DNA of 64,000 nt from Planctomycetota bacterium. GTDB taxonomy: Bacteria > Planctomycetota > Planctomycetia > Planctomycetales > Planctomycetaceae. The translations under genes were made by a program, and so were the position numbers. This document shows, piece by piece, positions 53,514 to 61,550 of the stretch. The stretch spans positions 124,001-188,000 of the forward strand of contig QQVO01000076.1 in assembly GCA_003388505.1 (NCBI GenBank), in the 5' to 3' direction. Each line of letters starts with the position of its first letter. Position 1 is the stretch's first letter. The notes beneath the pieces are model-generated. The model ran no database searches. It was given only the letters and a program-made list of their open reading frames with translations, and was not told the origin of the DNA.

Positions 53514-53879
53514 TCAGTCGGCTGACGGTTCGTCGTCGTCGGTGGTGGAGAAATTGACCGGGATATTGTGGATCGGCATGAGACGGTCGAGGTTGGTGAC
53601 CGACAGCACTTCGCGGACGTCGGGCGAGGGGTTGTAGAGGTGCACGTCGACGCCGCGTCGGCGAATCGACGCAAGCAGACCGAGCAATCCGCTGGGGACA
53701 AGTTTCACTCCCGTCAAGTCGACGCCGAACGTCTCGCACTTGTGCAGTTCGATGAGGGCCACCATCTCGTCGCGGTAGACGGCGACATTGACGTCGTCCA
53801 GGACATCCTCCCCGCGGAATCCAATCACGGTCGTCGGGCCTGTCTGGTAGACGTGCAGCACAGGGTCGTCTCTGGACAT
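53514..53879 (-). CDS. STAS-domain anti-sigma-factor-antagonist-like protein
   Basis: A 121-residue STAS protein. ATG 53879 has AAGGAG six bases upstream; the longer frame to 54086 overlaps the divergent DUF309 gene and is rejected. VLHVYQTGPTTVIGFRGEDVLDD, then DLTGVKLVPSGLLGLLASIRRRGVDVHLYNPSPDVREVL match the SpoIIAA/RsbV fold. The phosphorylated Ser of SpoIIAA (DSSG) corresponds to VPSG here, so Ser is kept but the preceding acidic residue is not. It heads a three-gene minus-strand operon with the serine hydrolase and the HAD phosphatase. No cognate anti-sigma kinase is nearby. Confidence 0.82.
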   Translation of the reverse strand: MSRDDPVLHVYQTGPTTVIGFRGEDVLDDVNVAVYRDEMVALIELHKCETFGVDLTGVKLVPSGLLGLLASIRRRGVDVHLYNPSPDVREVLSVTNLDRLMPIHNIPVNFSTTDDDEPSAD

Positions 53880-54007
53880 CGGAACTCCTTCCCGGCGGCT
53901 CGAATGGTTTTCTCCCTGCGGGAGCGAGCCGACGATTGCTGACACGCGACGCGCTCTTGGACTATAACGCCGGTGCCGGCGACGGGAAAGCTGCATCGAG
54001 CGAGGAG

Positions 54008-54562
54008 ATGGGATTCGTGAGTGACCCTCAGCAGACGGCCGACTCTTCATCATGTTCCGCTGCGTTTCCTCCGTACCGGTACACATCCGATCGGGAGCGC
54101 AGGCCGCTGGCGGACGATCCGGAAGGGATCAAAGCGATGGAAGAGTATGTTCCCGAGCCGCTTGATCCGGTCCACTGGCGGCGGTGCGGCGTGTATCTGT
54201 TCGCGATCGAACTGTTCAATACCGGCCGGTACTGGGAGGCGCACGAGGAGTGGGAGGCGCTGTGGGTGCTGGCCGGGCGGCAGGGCGTGTTGGCGGACTT
54301 TCTGAAAGGTCTGATCAAGCTGGCCGCAGCCGGAGTCAAGTGCCGCGAGAAACGGATCAACGGCGTCGCGCGGCATGCGGCGCGGGGGGTGGAGTTGTTC
54401 GGTTCTGTGCGCGCTGCGACCGGCGGCGATCGGTTGGCAGGTCTTTCACTGGCGGACTTAATTCGGGAAGCAAAGCAGATTCAGTCCGATGCGGAAGAGG
54501 GGAAGTACCCGGGAGATCCGACCGCCGAGGTCATCTATTCATTCGGGCTGCGGCCGGAATAG
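54008..54562 (+). CDS. DUF309 family protein
   Basis: A 184-residue protein with the DUF309 signature ELFNTGRYWEAHEEWEALW (about residues 72-90) followed by FLKGLIKLAAAGVKCRE. The fold is a small helical bundle; in other bacteria it may bind a ligand through the H-E-x-x-E/W cluster, but no function is established. It starts at ATG 54008 with GAGGAG directly before it; GTG 54017 has better spacing and is an alternative. The first 45 residues are polar and probably disordered. A GC-rich hairpin follows the stop codon at 54565-54583. Confidence 0.8.
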   Translation: MGFVSDPQQTADSSSCSAAFPPYRYTSDRERRPLADDPEGIKAMEEYVPEPLDPVHWRRCGVYLFAIELFNTGRYWEAHEEWEALWVLAGRQGVLADFLKGLIKLAAAGVKCREKRINGVARHAARGVELFGSVRAATGGDRLAGLSLADLIREAKQIQSDAEEGKYPGDPTAEVIYSFGLRPE

Positions 54563-54564
54563 AA

Positions 54565-54583
54565 GCGTCCCCCTGCGGGACGC
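54565..54583 (+). terminator. Stem-loop after the DUF309 gene
   Basis: GCGTCCC-CCTGC-GGGACGC, a perfect 7-bp stem three bases past the TAG stop; no T-tract follows. Related sequence is found at 51619-51640 before the HAD gene end. Confidence 0.4.
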
Positions 54584-54603
54584 GGCTGGAGCCCTGTCGG
54601 CGC

Positions 54604-54900
54604 CTGTCGTTTCCAGACATCTCTCGATCCCCGTTCGAGTGACTCTCCGAGAGAGTCGAATGGAACGCGGATGACCCCAGCGCGGGCCTTGCCCGCAACC
54701 CAATCACGTAGCGCACGCAGCCTTGCGTGCGTCCCGCTGATCGCAGAGGCCGCTGACGCACGCTGGCCGCGTGCGCTACGGACAAACGCGACAATTTGCG
54801 GAGGACGACAAACTCTCAACAGTGAGTACCACGGATGGGACCGATTCTCAATGATTGCTCTCTGTGGAGTGCAGCCTATTCACGCCTGGATCGGTGCGGC
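54604..54900 (-). repeat. Dispersed repeat R1 interrupted by an inserted element
   Basis: The left part (54604-54676, reverse of the R1 end) stops at GGATGACC and the right part resumes at 54828 with ACCACGGATGGGACC. In the uninterrupted copy at 8981-9236 these are continuous (GGATGACCACGGATCGG). About 150 bases have been inserted with ACC on both sides. The insert contains the REP pair at 54708-54779. The R1 end beyond about 54900 is lost. Confidence 0.7.
54708..54779. repeat. BIME: inverted pair of REP elements
   Basis: GTAG-CGCACGC-AGCCTT-GCGTGCG (54708-54731) and CGCACGC-TGGCC-GCGTGCG-CTAC (54757-54779) face each other with outer GTAG/CTAC. A further CGGGC-CTT-GCCCG hairpin lies at about 54682-54694. 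This fills part of the 444-base gap 54563-55006. Confidence 0.75.
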
Positions 54901-55006
54901 AGGCCGAATGTTGCTCGTGGTCCGCAGAGCGGACCTTGCTTCTGGGTTTCCCTCTGGGGAACCGGCCTGCGACGTGGACGATCCTGCGGCGTCCAGGAAC
55001 AGTGCA

Positions 55007-55504
55007 TCAACGAGCATCCGCCCAGTCTTTATTGAGCAATCGTTGTTCGATGCGGTAGGCGTGATACAGGTCGTGGAGGGCGATGTGGCGGAACATGATG
55101 AAGACCGAGTAGTGTGAATACTCGCCATGCTCCGCGGTGATGCTCCATTCTTCGGGCGTCAACTTACGGAGGTGGTCCAGCATCGCGCGTCGCTCGCGCG
55201 AGAACCGCTCCATGGCCTCGTCGAGGTCGACCTTGAGCAGTGCATCATCGGGATCGTCGTTTGCCGGCTCGTAGGGCTCGATGACAGGAGCCGGGTCGGA
55301 CAGGATGTATTCCAGCCGGGTCATCATCAGCGGCTGCACGGCGGGCAGGTGGCAGGCATGCTCGTGAGCCGACCAGACGCCCGGTGCGGGTCGCCGCTTG
55401 AGGATCGCGGCTGGGACTTCTCTGACCAGCGGGACGACCAACTTCGGACCGAAATCGAGTTGCTGCAGGATGTTGTCAATGTGACCGGGATCGGGCTGTT
55501 TCAT
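55007..55504 (-). CDS. DinB-family four-helix protein
   Basis: A 165-residue DinB/DUF664-like protein, a metal-binding four-helix bundle related to mycothiol- or bacillithiol-dependent transferases. Candidate metal histidines are in SAHEHACHLP (about residues 45-54) and FRHIALHDLYHAYRIEQ (about 137-153), giving the usual three-His arrangement. The start ATG 55504 gives MKQPDPGHIDNILQQLDFGP. It stands alone. Together with the BshB1-like deacetylase at 41198 it could point to low-molecular-weight thiol chemistry, but this is only suggestive. Confidence 0.82.
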   Translation of the reverse strand: MKQPDPGHIDNILQQLDFGPKLVVPLVREVPAAILKRRPAPGVWSAHEHACHLPAVQPLMMTRLEYILSDPAPVIEPYEPANDDPDDALLKVDLDEAMERFSRERRAMLDHLRKLTPEEWSITAEHGEYSHYSVFIMFRHIALHDLYHAYRIEQRLLNKDWADAR

Positions 55505-55888
55505 GGGATCTCGTTAATGCGGACTTCAGAGACGGTTTTACGATTTTACGATGGCAGATGGTCGGTTCGCTCCTGGCGATTTGCCGCGGTTTGACTTGAG
55601 CGCTCCCCTCCGGATCGCGGCTATACAGAAACTGTCAGTCGCGGTCGGCATTTGTGCAATGCAGCACGACGCATTGCCGAACCTCGCACAGACCTCCGTG
55701 TCTCCTGCATTGACACAGTCAGAGCGCGAACAGTTCTGTTCCATTGCGGGCGGATCGCAAAAACCAAGTGTCCACGGACATGATGAGGATGCATCCGGAT
55801 CGTTGAAAGGGGGGCGGTTCGAGCCGTCGGGTTCACCACTTCGTATGATGGTCTGGAGCGGCGGCGTCAATCGAAACAGGAGTCGAAC
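55505..55888. other. Intergenic region, nothing recognised
   Basis: Divergent gap between the DinB gene and the next membrane-protein gene. No repeat, hairpin or coding signal is supported apart from the AGGAG ribosome site at its right end. Confidence 0.4.
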
Positions 55889-56563
55889 ATGAGCATCTCA
55901 ATTCTCGAGCGGGAAACGATCGCCAACCTGGAGGTGGACAACGACCTCTTCCCGGGTGAACTCCCCGGCCAGGCCCAGGCGACGCTTGGCTACGGCCGGC
56001 TGCTGGCGGAACAGGCAGCGACGCGGCGGCGGAACGCGCTGTGGCGGACGCTGGCGGAACTCGACGTGCTGCCGTTCACCGGCAGCAGCGTCGAAGCCTA
56101 CAAGCAGGCTTGCGCCCGGCGGGCAAACCGGCGGATTGCCGAAGCGGCGCTGGCAACGGTCGGCCTGAGCGCACTGGTCGCGCTCGTCGCACTGCCGCTG
56201 CTTTTGTTTACGGCGCTCTTCGGTTTCGCGAACGCCGCGTTCTATTCCGCATTGGCGTTTTCGGCGGGCACGGTGATTGCCGTGGCAGCCGGTGTGGTCG
56301 AATCGCGGTACTCCGTCGAGCGGGAGTGGACGATGCGCGAGCTGTCGGACTACGCCGAGCCGGTCCCGGAGTTCGTGCTGCAGACGGCCGTGGAGGTCAA
56401 GCAGGCGCACCCGGACGCGGAGTTCCACGTCTGCACGCTGGAGGAGAATCGGGTCGTCGTCGATCCGTTCCTGGTGCTTCGCATCCAGGAAGGGGGCGCG
56501 GAGCGCGACTACTACCTCGAGGTGTGGAACGAATCGCGCTTCGACGGCCGGCGCGAAGCGTAA
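55889..56563 (+). CDS. Two-helix membrane protein of unknown function
   Basis: I do not recognise the family. The 224-residue protein begins at ATG 55889 with AGGAG at seven bases. The N-terminal 80 residues are soluble and helical with RRRNALWRTLAELDVLPFT and QACARRANRRIAEAALAT. Two hydrophobic helices (about 84-107 and 110-135) form a hairpin, so both ends should be on the same side, probably cytoplasmic. The C-terminal 85 residues are mixed alpha/beta (FVLQTAVEVKQAHPDAEFHV, VDPFLVLRIQEGG). A strong terminator-like hairpin follows the stop codon at 56574-56606. Confidence 0.65.
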   Translation: MSISILERETIANLEVDNDLFPGELPGQAQATLGYGRLLAEQAATRRRNALWRTLAELDVLPFTGSSVEAYKQACARRANRRIAEAALATVGLSALVALVALPLLLFTALFGFANAAFYSALAFSAGTVIAVAAGVVESRYSVEREWTMRELSDYAEPVPEFVLQTAVEVKQAHPDAEFHVCTLEENRVVVDPFLVLRIQEGGAERDYYLEVWNESRFDGRREA

Positions 56564-56573
56564 CCTGCAGAGG

Positions 56574-56606
56574 ACGGCCCCGGTTCTGCGGAAACCGGGG
56601 CCGTTT
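56574..56606 (+). terminator. Rho-independent-type terminator
   Basis: ACGGCCCCGGTT pairs perfectly (12 bp) with AACCGGGGCCGT around a 7-base loop, CTGCGGA, followed by TTCGT. It lies eleven bases past the stop of the 55889-56563 gene. Confidence 0.7.
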
Positions 56607-56652
56607 CGTGCGCAACGGGCTCTGGCGGATCGTGCCCCGATGCCGATTCGAG

Positions 56653-56703
56653 ACGGCACTGGCGGAACGCCAGTGGCACCCTGCGCCGAACGCCAATGGC
56701 AAT
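56653..56703 (+). repeat. Half copy of inverted-end repeat R3
   Basis: CACTGGCG-GAA-CGCCAGTG hairpin followed by GCACCC, then a decayed second half GCCGAACGCCAATGGCA. It resembles the arms of 51458-51551. Confidence 0.5.
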
Positions 56704-56855
56704 TCTTGAAGAGAGCAGAGAATGCGGGGCGTCAGTGGGCGCAACACTGCAAGGGAGGGCGGCTGTGCCATTCGTGATCGATCCCTTGCATGAACAGGGC
56801 GTGATCGAATCGTGCGGCGTCCGGCGAGAGCTTAGCGGTTCGCCGCGGCGAGAAC

Positions 56856-57155
56856 TCATTTTGCGTCGCGCGACATGACGATCTGGCTGTCACGGGATCC
56901 CAACACGAGATTGTCGGCAGTCACAGAGATTATCTGCCATTTGAGGTGTGGACTTCGTCGCAGTCGCAGGCACATCAGCGCATTCACCGGGTAGAAAAGC
57001 GGAGTTTCCCTGAGGACGGGCGGCGGCAGCCCGCAGTAGCGTGCATAGTCGTGTCGCAGAAGCGCTCGCGGCGAATCACACCGGGGAAGCCGATGTGCTA
57101 TCTCAGGAAGCCGGCGCTTCTCGCGTGTGCCGTTGTGATCGATCTCTACTGCCAC
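56856..57155 (-). CDS. Possible small hypothetical protein
   Basis: Not recognised. The open frame from GTG 57155 encodes 99 residues whose last 50 (RETPLFYPVNALMCLRLRRS, then a beta-like WQIISVTADNLVLGSRDS and QIVMSRDAK) look more protein-like than typical antisense shadow sequence. No ribosome site is convincing, and the frame continues upstream across the divergent zinc-ribbon gene. It may be a real short gene, a remnant, or chance. The rest of 56564-57233 holds the terminator and the R3 fragment. Confidence 0.25.
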   Translation of the reverse strand: MAVEIDHNGTREKRRLPEIAHRLPRCDSPRALLRHDYARYCGLPPPVLRETPLFYPVNALMCLRLRRSPHLKWQIISVTADNLVLGSRDSQIVMSRDAK

Positions 57156-57233
57156 AACGACGAATGACTTCGCAGCGCCCCTCCCCCCACGGGGCGAACC
57201 TACGGTTCCAACTCGGCTTGAAAGGCGAGACCC

Positions 57234-57458
57234 GTGACACTGTTCATCATTTTCGGCATCGACAGCAAGACGAAGGCGAAGCCGGTGGGCCACCATCACT
57301 GTCCGGCCTGCCAGGCGGAGCGGACGTTCACGGAACTCCGCCGGTCGCGATGGTTCTCGCTCTTCTTCATTCCGATCATCCCGCTCGGCAGCAGCAGCCT
57401 CGGCCGCGTGCAGTGCACGACTTGCGGCAGTGAGTACAACGAGGAAGCGGTGACCTGA
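57234..57458 (+). CDS. Small zinc-ribbon protein
   Basis: A 74-residue protein with two Cys pairs, CPAC (residues 23-26) and CTTC (61-64), the zinc_ribbon_15-like arrangement, separated by a hydrophobic stretch WFSLFFIPIIPLGSSSLG. The order (metal knuckle, short hydrophobic hairpin, second knuckle) matches the small conserved proteins that start with FIIFGIDSKTK-like strings. The start is GTG 57234, with AAGGCGAG upstream. Function unknown. Confidence 0.75.
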   Translation: MTLFIIFGIDSKTKAKPVGHHHCPACQAERTFTELRRSRWFSLFFIPIIPLGSSSLGRVQCTTCGSEYNEEAVT

Positions 57459-57495
57459 AGCGCCGTACGCCCCGCCGTCCTAGCCCGAATTATTG

Positions 57496-57744
57496 TTCAC
57501 CACTGAGGCACGAAGGAGTTTGGGCGGGCGTCCGACACCACCGGTGCCGCAGGATGCGCAAGTGTCCCGCGATGATGAATGGGTCGTGTCGATTCGTCAC
57601 GCGGCAACCGTGTTGGAATTGCGTCAGGAATCACGCCAGGCGGCCCACAGATTTCCTCGATGGCAGCACACCATGCAAACATACTGCGAGCGGGATTTCG
57701 CCTTTGTTCCTTTTCTCCGTGTGCTCTGTGCCTCTGTGGTGCAA
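57496..57744. repeat. Element bounded by inverted CACCAC-GAGGCAC ends
   Basis: Left end TTCACCACTGAGGCACGAAG (57496-57515), right end CTCTGTGCCTCTGTGGTGCA (57724-57743); the reverse of the right end is TGCACCACAGAGGCACAGAG. The 200 bases between show no convincing gene. It makes up most of the gap 57459-57814. Sequences of this CACAGAGGCAC kind recur in many bacterial genomes. Confidence 0.55.
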
Positions 57745-57814
57745 CTCTCGATGAACTATCCGGGACACTATAACGGCGTCGTTGACCGTCGTGGTCGGCT
57801 CCGTAGTCGTTCCA

Positions 57815-58669
57815 TCAAGTGCGGGGCACGATGATCCTCCGATACCGGCAGAGGATAAGTCCGGAAAACAGCCCGTAAGCAATCAATCCGATTGCCACCA
57901 GCCCCAGCAGCCAGGGACCGAAGGACTGATTCGAGAGTCGGCTCAGTGCCTGTCCGATCCCAATCGCTTCACTCGGATCCGTCGTGACGGCAGCGAACAT
58001 CAATCCGCCGCCGATCAGGAAATACACCACGCCGCGAGCCGCGAAGCCGGCCCGTCCGGTCCGCTCCGACCAGGTCACTTCCGTGGCGCTCATTTCGTGC
58101 GACTTCAACATCTTCTGAAAATCGGCGGTTGCCGCACGGTAGCATTGATAAGCCCCGGTCCCAATGATGGCGAGGCCGACGAGCCCGACAAGCACCTGGC
58201 CGAACGGCTGTTGCATCAGCCACGCCGTCCAGTGTTCGGCGGATTGACCGCCTCCCCCGCTTGAACCGGCGGAACTGACCACCAGGCGGATCGCCTCCAC
58301 GCCCAGCAACGTGTACACAACGCCACTGCAGACATATCCCGCCCGCACGGCGATTCCTTTGGCGTCCGCCCTCTTGTGCTCGGGATCGAAACCTGCCTGG
58401 ACGAAACGCCAGGCTGCGTAACCGAATAATCCAATACCGACGATCACCAGCAGAAACTGGCCCAGCGGCTGGCTGCCGATCTCGCTCAATGCACCGCGCG
58501 GGCCGGTGGTTTCGCCGCCGGAACCGAATGCGATCTGAATGGCCAAGCCGCCGATGACGGCGTAGACCAGCCCTTTCGCCGCGTATCCGCAACGGGCCAG
58601 CAATTCGATCCATCGCTCCTTATCGTGGGGGGCCGAATTTCGAATCGTTTCTGCTGTTGATTGGGCCAC
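57815..58669 (-). CDS. DUF1206 membrane protein
   Basis: A 284-residue integral membrane protein with three tandem units of two helices each, the DUF1206 layout. Each unit starts with a similar motif: ELLARCGYAAKGLVYAVIGG (about residue 22), GIAVRAGYVCSGVVYTLLG (about 105) and RTGRAGFAARGVVYFLIGG (about 200). The start is GTG 58669, chosen for AAAGGTGG six bases upstream; the longer frame to 58945 overlaps the DedA gene and is serine/proline-rich shadow. Family function is unknown. It follows the DedA gene on the same strand. Confidence 0.85.
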   Translation of the reverse strand: MAQSTAETIRNSAPHDKERWIELLARCGYAAKGLVYAVIGGLAIQIAFGSGGETTGPRGALSEIGSQPLGQFLLVIVGIGLFGYAAWRFVQAGFDPEHKRADAKGIAVRAGYVCSGVVYTLLGVEAIRLVVSSAGSSGGGGQSAEHWTAWLMQQPFGQVLVGLVGLAIIGTGAYQCYRAATADFQKMLKSHEMSATEVTWSERTGRAGFAARGVVYFLIGGGLMFAAVTTDPSEAIGIGQALSRLSNQSFGPWLLGLVAIGLIAYGLFSGLILCRYRRIIVPRT

Positions 58670-58832
58670 GTTGCACCACCTTTCGGTTTTTTGTGTGTTC
58701 GGCCGGCTCCTCGGCCGAGAAGCGACCGACTCGGCTGGAGCGAACCATCCGTTTCCACCGACGGTAACCGGCGTGGTTGGCGACTCCCACGGGAGAATCA
58801 CTGATCCGGCTATGGGATTTCCCCAGGTCGGC

Positions 58833-59450
58833 TCAGGCGGGGGAGGACTGCTGCTTCTCCCGCTTCCGCACGATGATCCGGGCGACGTACCAGACACAGA
58901 GAAACACGAAGACTCCCACGCCGATCCATTTGACGACGGTGGCAATCGCCTCGTGCTGGCCTTGCAGCCAGTAGCCCGCTACGGCCAGCAACGCGGTCCA
59001 GGCGGCCGTGCCGATCGTCGTGTAGACGAGATATTGTGCCAGCGGCATCTCGGCGAAACCGGCCGGAACGCCGATCAGCGTGCGAATTCCGGGCACCAAC
59101 CGGCCGATCAGAATGGCCCACCGGCCGTAGTGATCGAACCAATCATCGGCCCGTTCGATTTCCTTGCGATTCGTTCCCAACCAGTGGCCGTGCCGATCGG
59201 CCCAGTCGGCGAACCGCTCCGTCCCCACATACCGGGCGATGCCATACCACGGAAGGCTGCCGAGCACCGCGCCGATCGTGCCGGCGACGATCATCCCGAT
59301 CAGCGAGTGATCGCCCCTGCTGGCCGACGCGCCGGCCGCCGGCATCACGATCTCGGAGGGAATCGGCGGAAGGATGTTCTCAGCGAGCATCAACAGCGCC
59401 ACGCCCACATAACCCACCGACTTCACGGTCTCCAGAATAAAATCTTCCAT
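58833..59450 (-). CDS. DedA-family membrane protein
   Basis: A 205-residue DedA/VTT protein; family members recycle undecaprenyl phosphate or phospholipids across the membrane. ATG 59450 gives MEDFILETVKSVGYVGVALLML. It has the conserved ENILPPIPSEIVMPAAG motif, GSLPWYGIARYVG, the F/W-FDHYGRWAILIGRLVPGIRTLIGVPAG signature with the essential Arg residues, and a re-entrant region before the last two helices. The basic tail RKREKQQSSPA is cytoplasmic. Repeat R2 starts 15 bases upstream of its start codon. Confidence 0.9.
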   Translation of the reverse strand: MEDFILETVKSVGYVGVALLMLAENILPPIPSEIVMPAAGASASRGDHSLIGMIVAGTIGAVLGSLPWYGIARYVGTERFADWADRHGHWLGTNRKEIERADDWFDHYGRWAILIGRLVPGIRTLIGVPAGFAEMPLAQYLVYTTIGTAAWTALLAVAGYWLQGQHEAIATVVKWIGVGVFVFLCVWYVARIIVRKREKQQSSPA

Positions 59451-59465
59451 CGCGGGACCACCGCT

Positions 59466-59690
59466 CTAACGAGGCAGGGCCTCGAATCATGCGAGCTGCC
59501 GCTCGAAAGCGGGAACCCGCTCCCGTTGGTCGCTGAAACTTGACCCAAGTGCCACGAGTTCCGAAAACAAAGTAACCTAACAGGGCAGGGCCTCGAATCA
59601 TGCGAGCTGCCGCTCGAAAGTGGGAACCCGCTCCCGTCGGTCGCTGAAACTTGACCCAAGTGCAACAACTGCTGGGAAGAAAGCACCCTA
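59466..59690 (+). repeat. Multi-hairpin repeat R2, two tandem units
   Basis: Two direct units, period about 112 bases, start TAACGAGGCAGGGCCTCG (59467) and AACAGGGCAGGGCCTCG (59579). Both contain GAGCTGCCGCTCGAAAG, GGGAACCCGCTCCCG and AACTTGACCCAAGTGC. The right edge falls on the stop codon of the DUF4112 gene (CTA, 59688-59690). Confidence 0.85.
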
Positions 59691-60173
59691 CGGGGCTGCC
59701 GACCGGCGCTGAAGCCGTTCTTTCATCAGCCGCATGTTCTTCTTGTTCGCCTTGAACGTTGCATCGAACAGGTCGCCGATGAGCGGCACCGATCCGAGCA
59801 AAGTGTCCAGGCCGACGTTCCCGGCCATTCTCATCAGGGTCCGTTTCGGCAAACCGAGCCGCCGCGCCTCGAAAATAATGTAGGCCGACAAGAGAGCCGT
59901 CGTGAGGTCTCCCACGCCTGGCACGAGACCGATGATGCTGTCCCATCCGACGCGGAATTTCGTGCCGGGAATCTGAAACGCCTCATCCAGGAGTGAGGCG
60001 AACCGCTCAAGTCGTTCCACGCGGCGCTGATGCTCCGGTGCGACACGGGAACTTGACCGACGCTCCTGACCCCGCTCGACCATGCGGTGCCCTCGGCTTG
60101 ATGAACGGGAGGCAACAGATTGTTTCGGCATCCCACTGAATCCTGACGGTTCAATTCTATTCATGGCGATCAT
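59688..60173 (-). CDS. DUF4112 membrane-associated protein
   Basis: A 161-residue DUF4112 protein. After a basic, serine-rich N-terminus (about 45 residues) comes the family core: IPGTKFRVGWDSIIGLVPGVGDLTT, then ALLSAYIIFEARRLGLP, TLMRMAGNVGLDTLLGSVPLIGDLFD and FKANKKNMRLM. The two GxVPxxGD motifs form a pseudo-repeat with short hydrophobic helices. Function unknown. ATG 60173 has GGAG at seven bases. The stop codon lies exactly at the edge of repeat R2. Confidence 0.85.
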   Translation of the reverse strand: MIAMNRIEPSGFSGMPKQSVASRSSSRGHRMVERGQERRSSSRVAPEHQRRVERLERFASLLDEAFQIPGTKFRVGWDSIIGLVPGVGDLTTALLSAYIIFEARRLGLPKRTLMRMAGNVGLDTLLGSVPLIGDLFDATFKANKKNMRLMKERLQRRSAAP

Positions 60174-60448
60174 CTGGTCACTCCATGGCAGTTATCGACG
60201 ACGACTCGTGGAGTCGAATCACAGTGGGGGGATCGTATCGCTTCCGGGGCGCGAGCGGCTTCAGTCAAAGCACGGAACTTGCTCTGGAAAAGCTGCGAAA
60301 GGCGCATCCGGAATCCACCGACCACTTGCCGAATCGTAGGGGAATTCCCTGAGGTCAAACCGCGGAGTGTCATTGACGCGGCAATTCGCCGCGAGGCTTA
60401 AACTTGGATCGAACAAGCACTCGATTGGACAGTCAGGAAGCGAGAGCC

Positions 60449-60802
60449 ATGAGCAAGCCCCATATCCCCGCAGCGGATCGCGACCTTGCCAACGAGGATC
60501 CGCATGTGCCGCCCGCGTCGCGGCAAACGAGCACGTTCACGAACAATCTGTTCGGATCGCTCGTCATCGGGTTCGGCATAGCCGTCATCGTCATGGCGAT
60601 CGTCGCAGCGATCTTCAACGTCTCACCGTTGCCTCGCGACCTGTACCGCGCGGACGAAGTGATGGCGGCTGTCTGGGCGATGCTCGCCGGCCTGTGCCTG
60701 GTCGGCTGCGGAGTCACGATTATGCGGCGTGGGACCGTGTGGCCTCTCGTCATGCTGGTCGCCGCGATTATCTGCGGATTTCTCTCGTCTGCTTTCGCCT
60801 GA
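60449..60802 (+). CDS. Small three-helix membrane protein, hypothetical
   Basis: A 117-residue product. ATG 60449 gives MSKPHIPAADRDLANEDPHV, a polar start, preceded by AGGAAGCGAGAGCC. Three hydrophobic helices follow at about residues 32-56 (FGSLVIGFGIAVIVMAIVAA), 70-90 (VMAAVWAMLAGLCLVGCG) and 96-115. I do not recognise the family. It lies 79 bases before the PH-domain gene on the same strand; linked expression is possible. Confidence 0.6.
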   Translation: MSKPHIPAADRDLANEDPHVPPASRQTSTFTNNLFGSLVIGFGIAVIVMAIVAAIFNVSPLPRDLYRADEVMAAVWAMLAGLCLVGCGVTIMRRGTVWPLVMLVAAIICGFLSSAFA

Positions 60803-60881
60803 TCAGGAAATCGCGCGGCTTTGATCCGAGATCCGTCGACGATCTGCAACACACGTTATCCACCGGCCCGGAGATCCTGGA

Positions 60882-61550
60882 ATGGCTGCCACCACCGATG
60901 AACTGACTTACCAGTGCCCTCACTGCAAATCGAATGTTCGTGTGGCGAGCGCCATGATGGGCGAACTCGTTGATTGCCCCGAATGCAATCGTCAGTTTCA
61001 GGCCGAGGCGCCCATCGCCCGGCCCAGTTCGGATGAGTTCGGGCGCGGCTCTTCAGCCCGGAAGACCGTTGAGCAGCACGCCGACGACGAGCGCGTTCTG
61101 CGCGAAGTGCATCCCGCCGTGTTCCGAAGCCACATTCTTCTCACGCTGTTGATGATCCTTGCCGGTGTCGCCGGCATCGCGGCCATCCTGATGCAGCTTG
61201 CCGGAGCGGCGCTGTTCGGTCTGGAGGGCGTGACGTTGTTGATCCTCGGCAGCGTGCTGCTCGCCGCGGGGCTGGTTTACTTCCTGTTCCGCTGGGTGCA
61301 GGCGATGTCGACGACCTTGCGGGTCACGACGGAGCGGACGATCGCCATCCGGGGCTTGATTTCCAAATCGACCAACGAGGTGCAACACGACGACGTTCGC
61401 AACATCAAGTCGGAACGCAACCTCTGGGAGCGGATGTTCAACTACGGCGACATCGCACTCTCCAGTTCCGGTCAGGACGACATGGAAATCATGGTCTACG
61501 ACATCCCCGATCCCGAGGGAATCATCAAGATCATCCGGACCCACCAGTAA
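60882..61550 (+). CDS. Zinc-ribbon plus bacterial PH-domain membrane protein
   Basis: A 222-residue protein. The N-terminus has a two-knuckle zinc ribbon, CPHC and CPEC (residues about 12-35), of the MJ0042/YgiT kind, then a polar linker. Two hydrophobic helices (about 84-108 and 114-138) precede a YdbS-like PH domain (bPH2) with TTLRVTTERTIAIRGLISKSTNEVQHDDVRNIKSERNLWERMF and ends DPEGIIKIIRTHQ. Such proteins are thought to sit on the cytoplasmic face of the membrane. The zinc-ribbon addition is common in planctomycetes. Confidence 0.85.
   Translation: MAATTDELTYQCPHCKSNVRVASAMMGELVDCPECNRQFQAEAPIARPSSDEFGRGSSARKTVEQHADDERVLREVHPAVFRSHILLTLLMILAGVAGIAAILMQLAGAALFGLEGVTLLILGSVLLAAGLVYFLFRWVQAMSTTLRVTTERTIAIRGLISKSTNEVQHDDVRNIKSERNLWERMFNYGDIALSSSGQDDMEIMVYDIPDPEGIIKIIRTHQ

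Noticed and set aside
57493-57834. Possible 113-codon gene between the zinc-ribbon and DUF1206 genes
   Set aside because: It is contained mostly within the inverted-end element and overlaps the DUF1206 stop; no family features or ribosome site.
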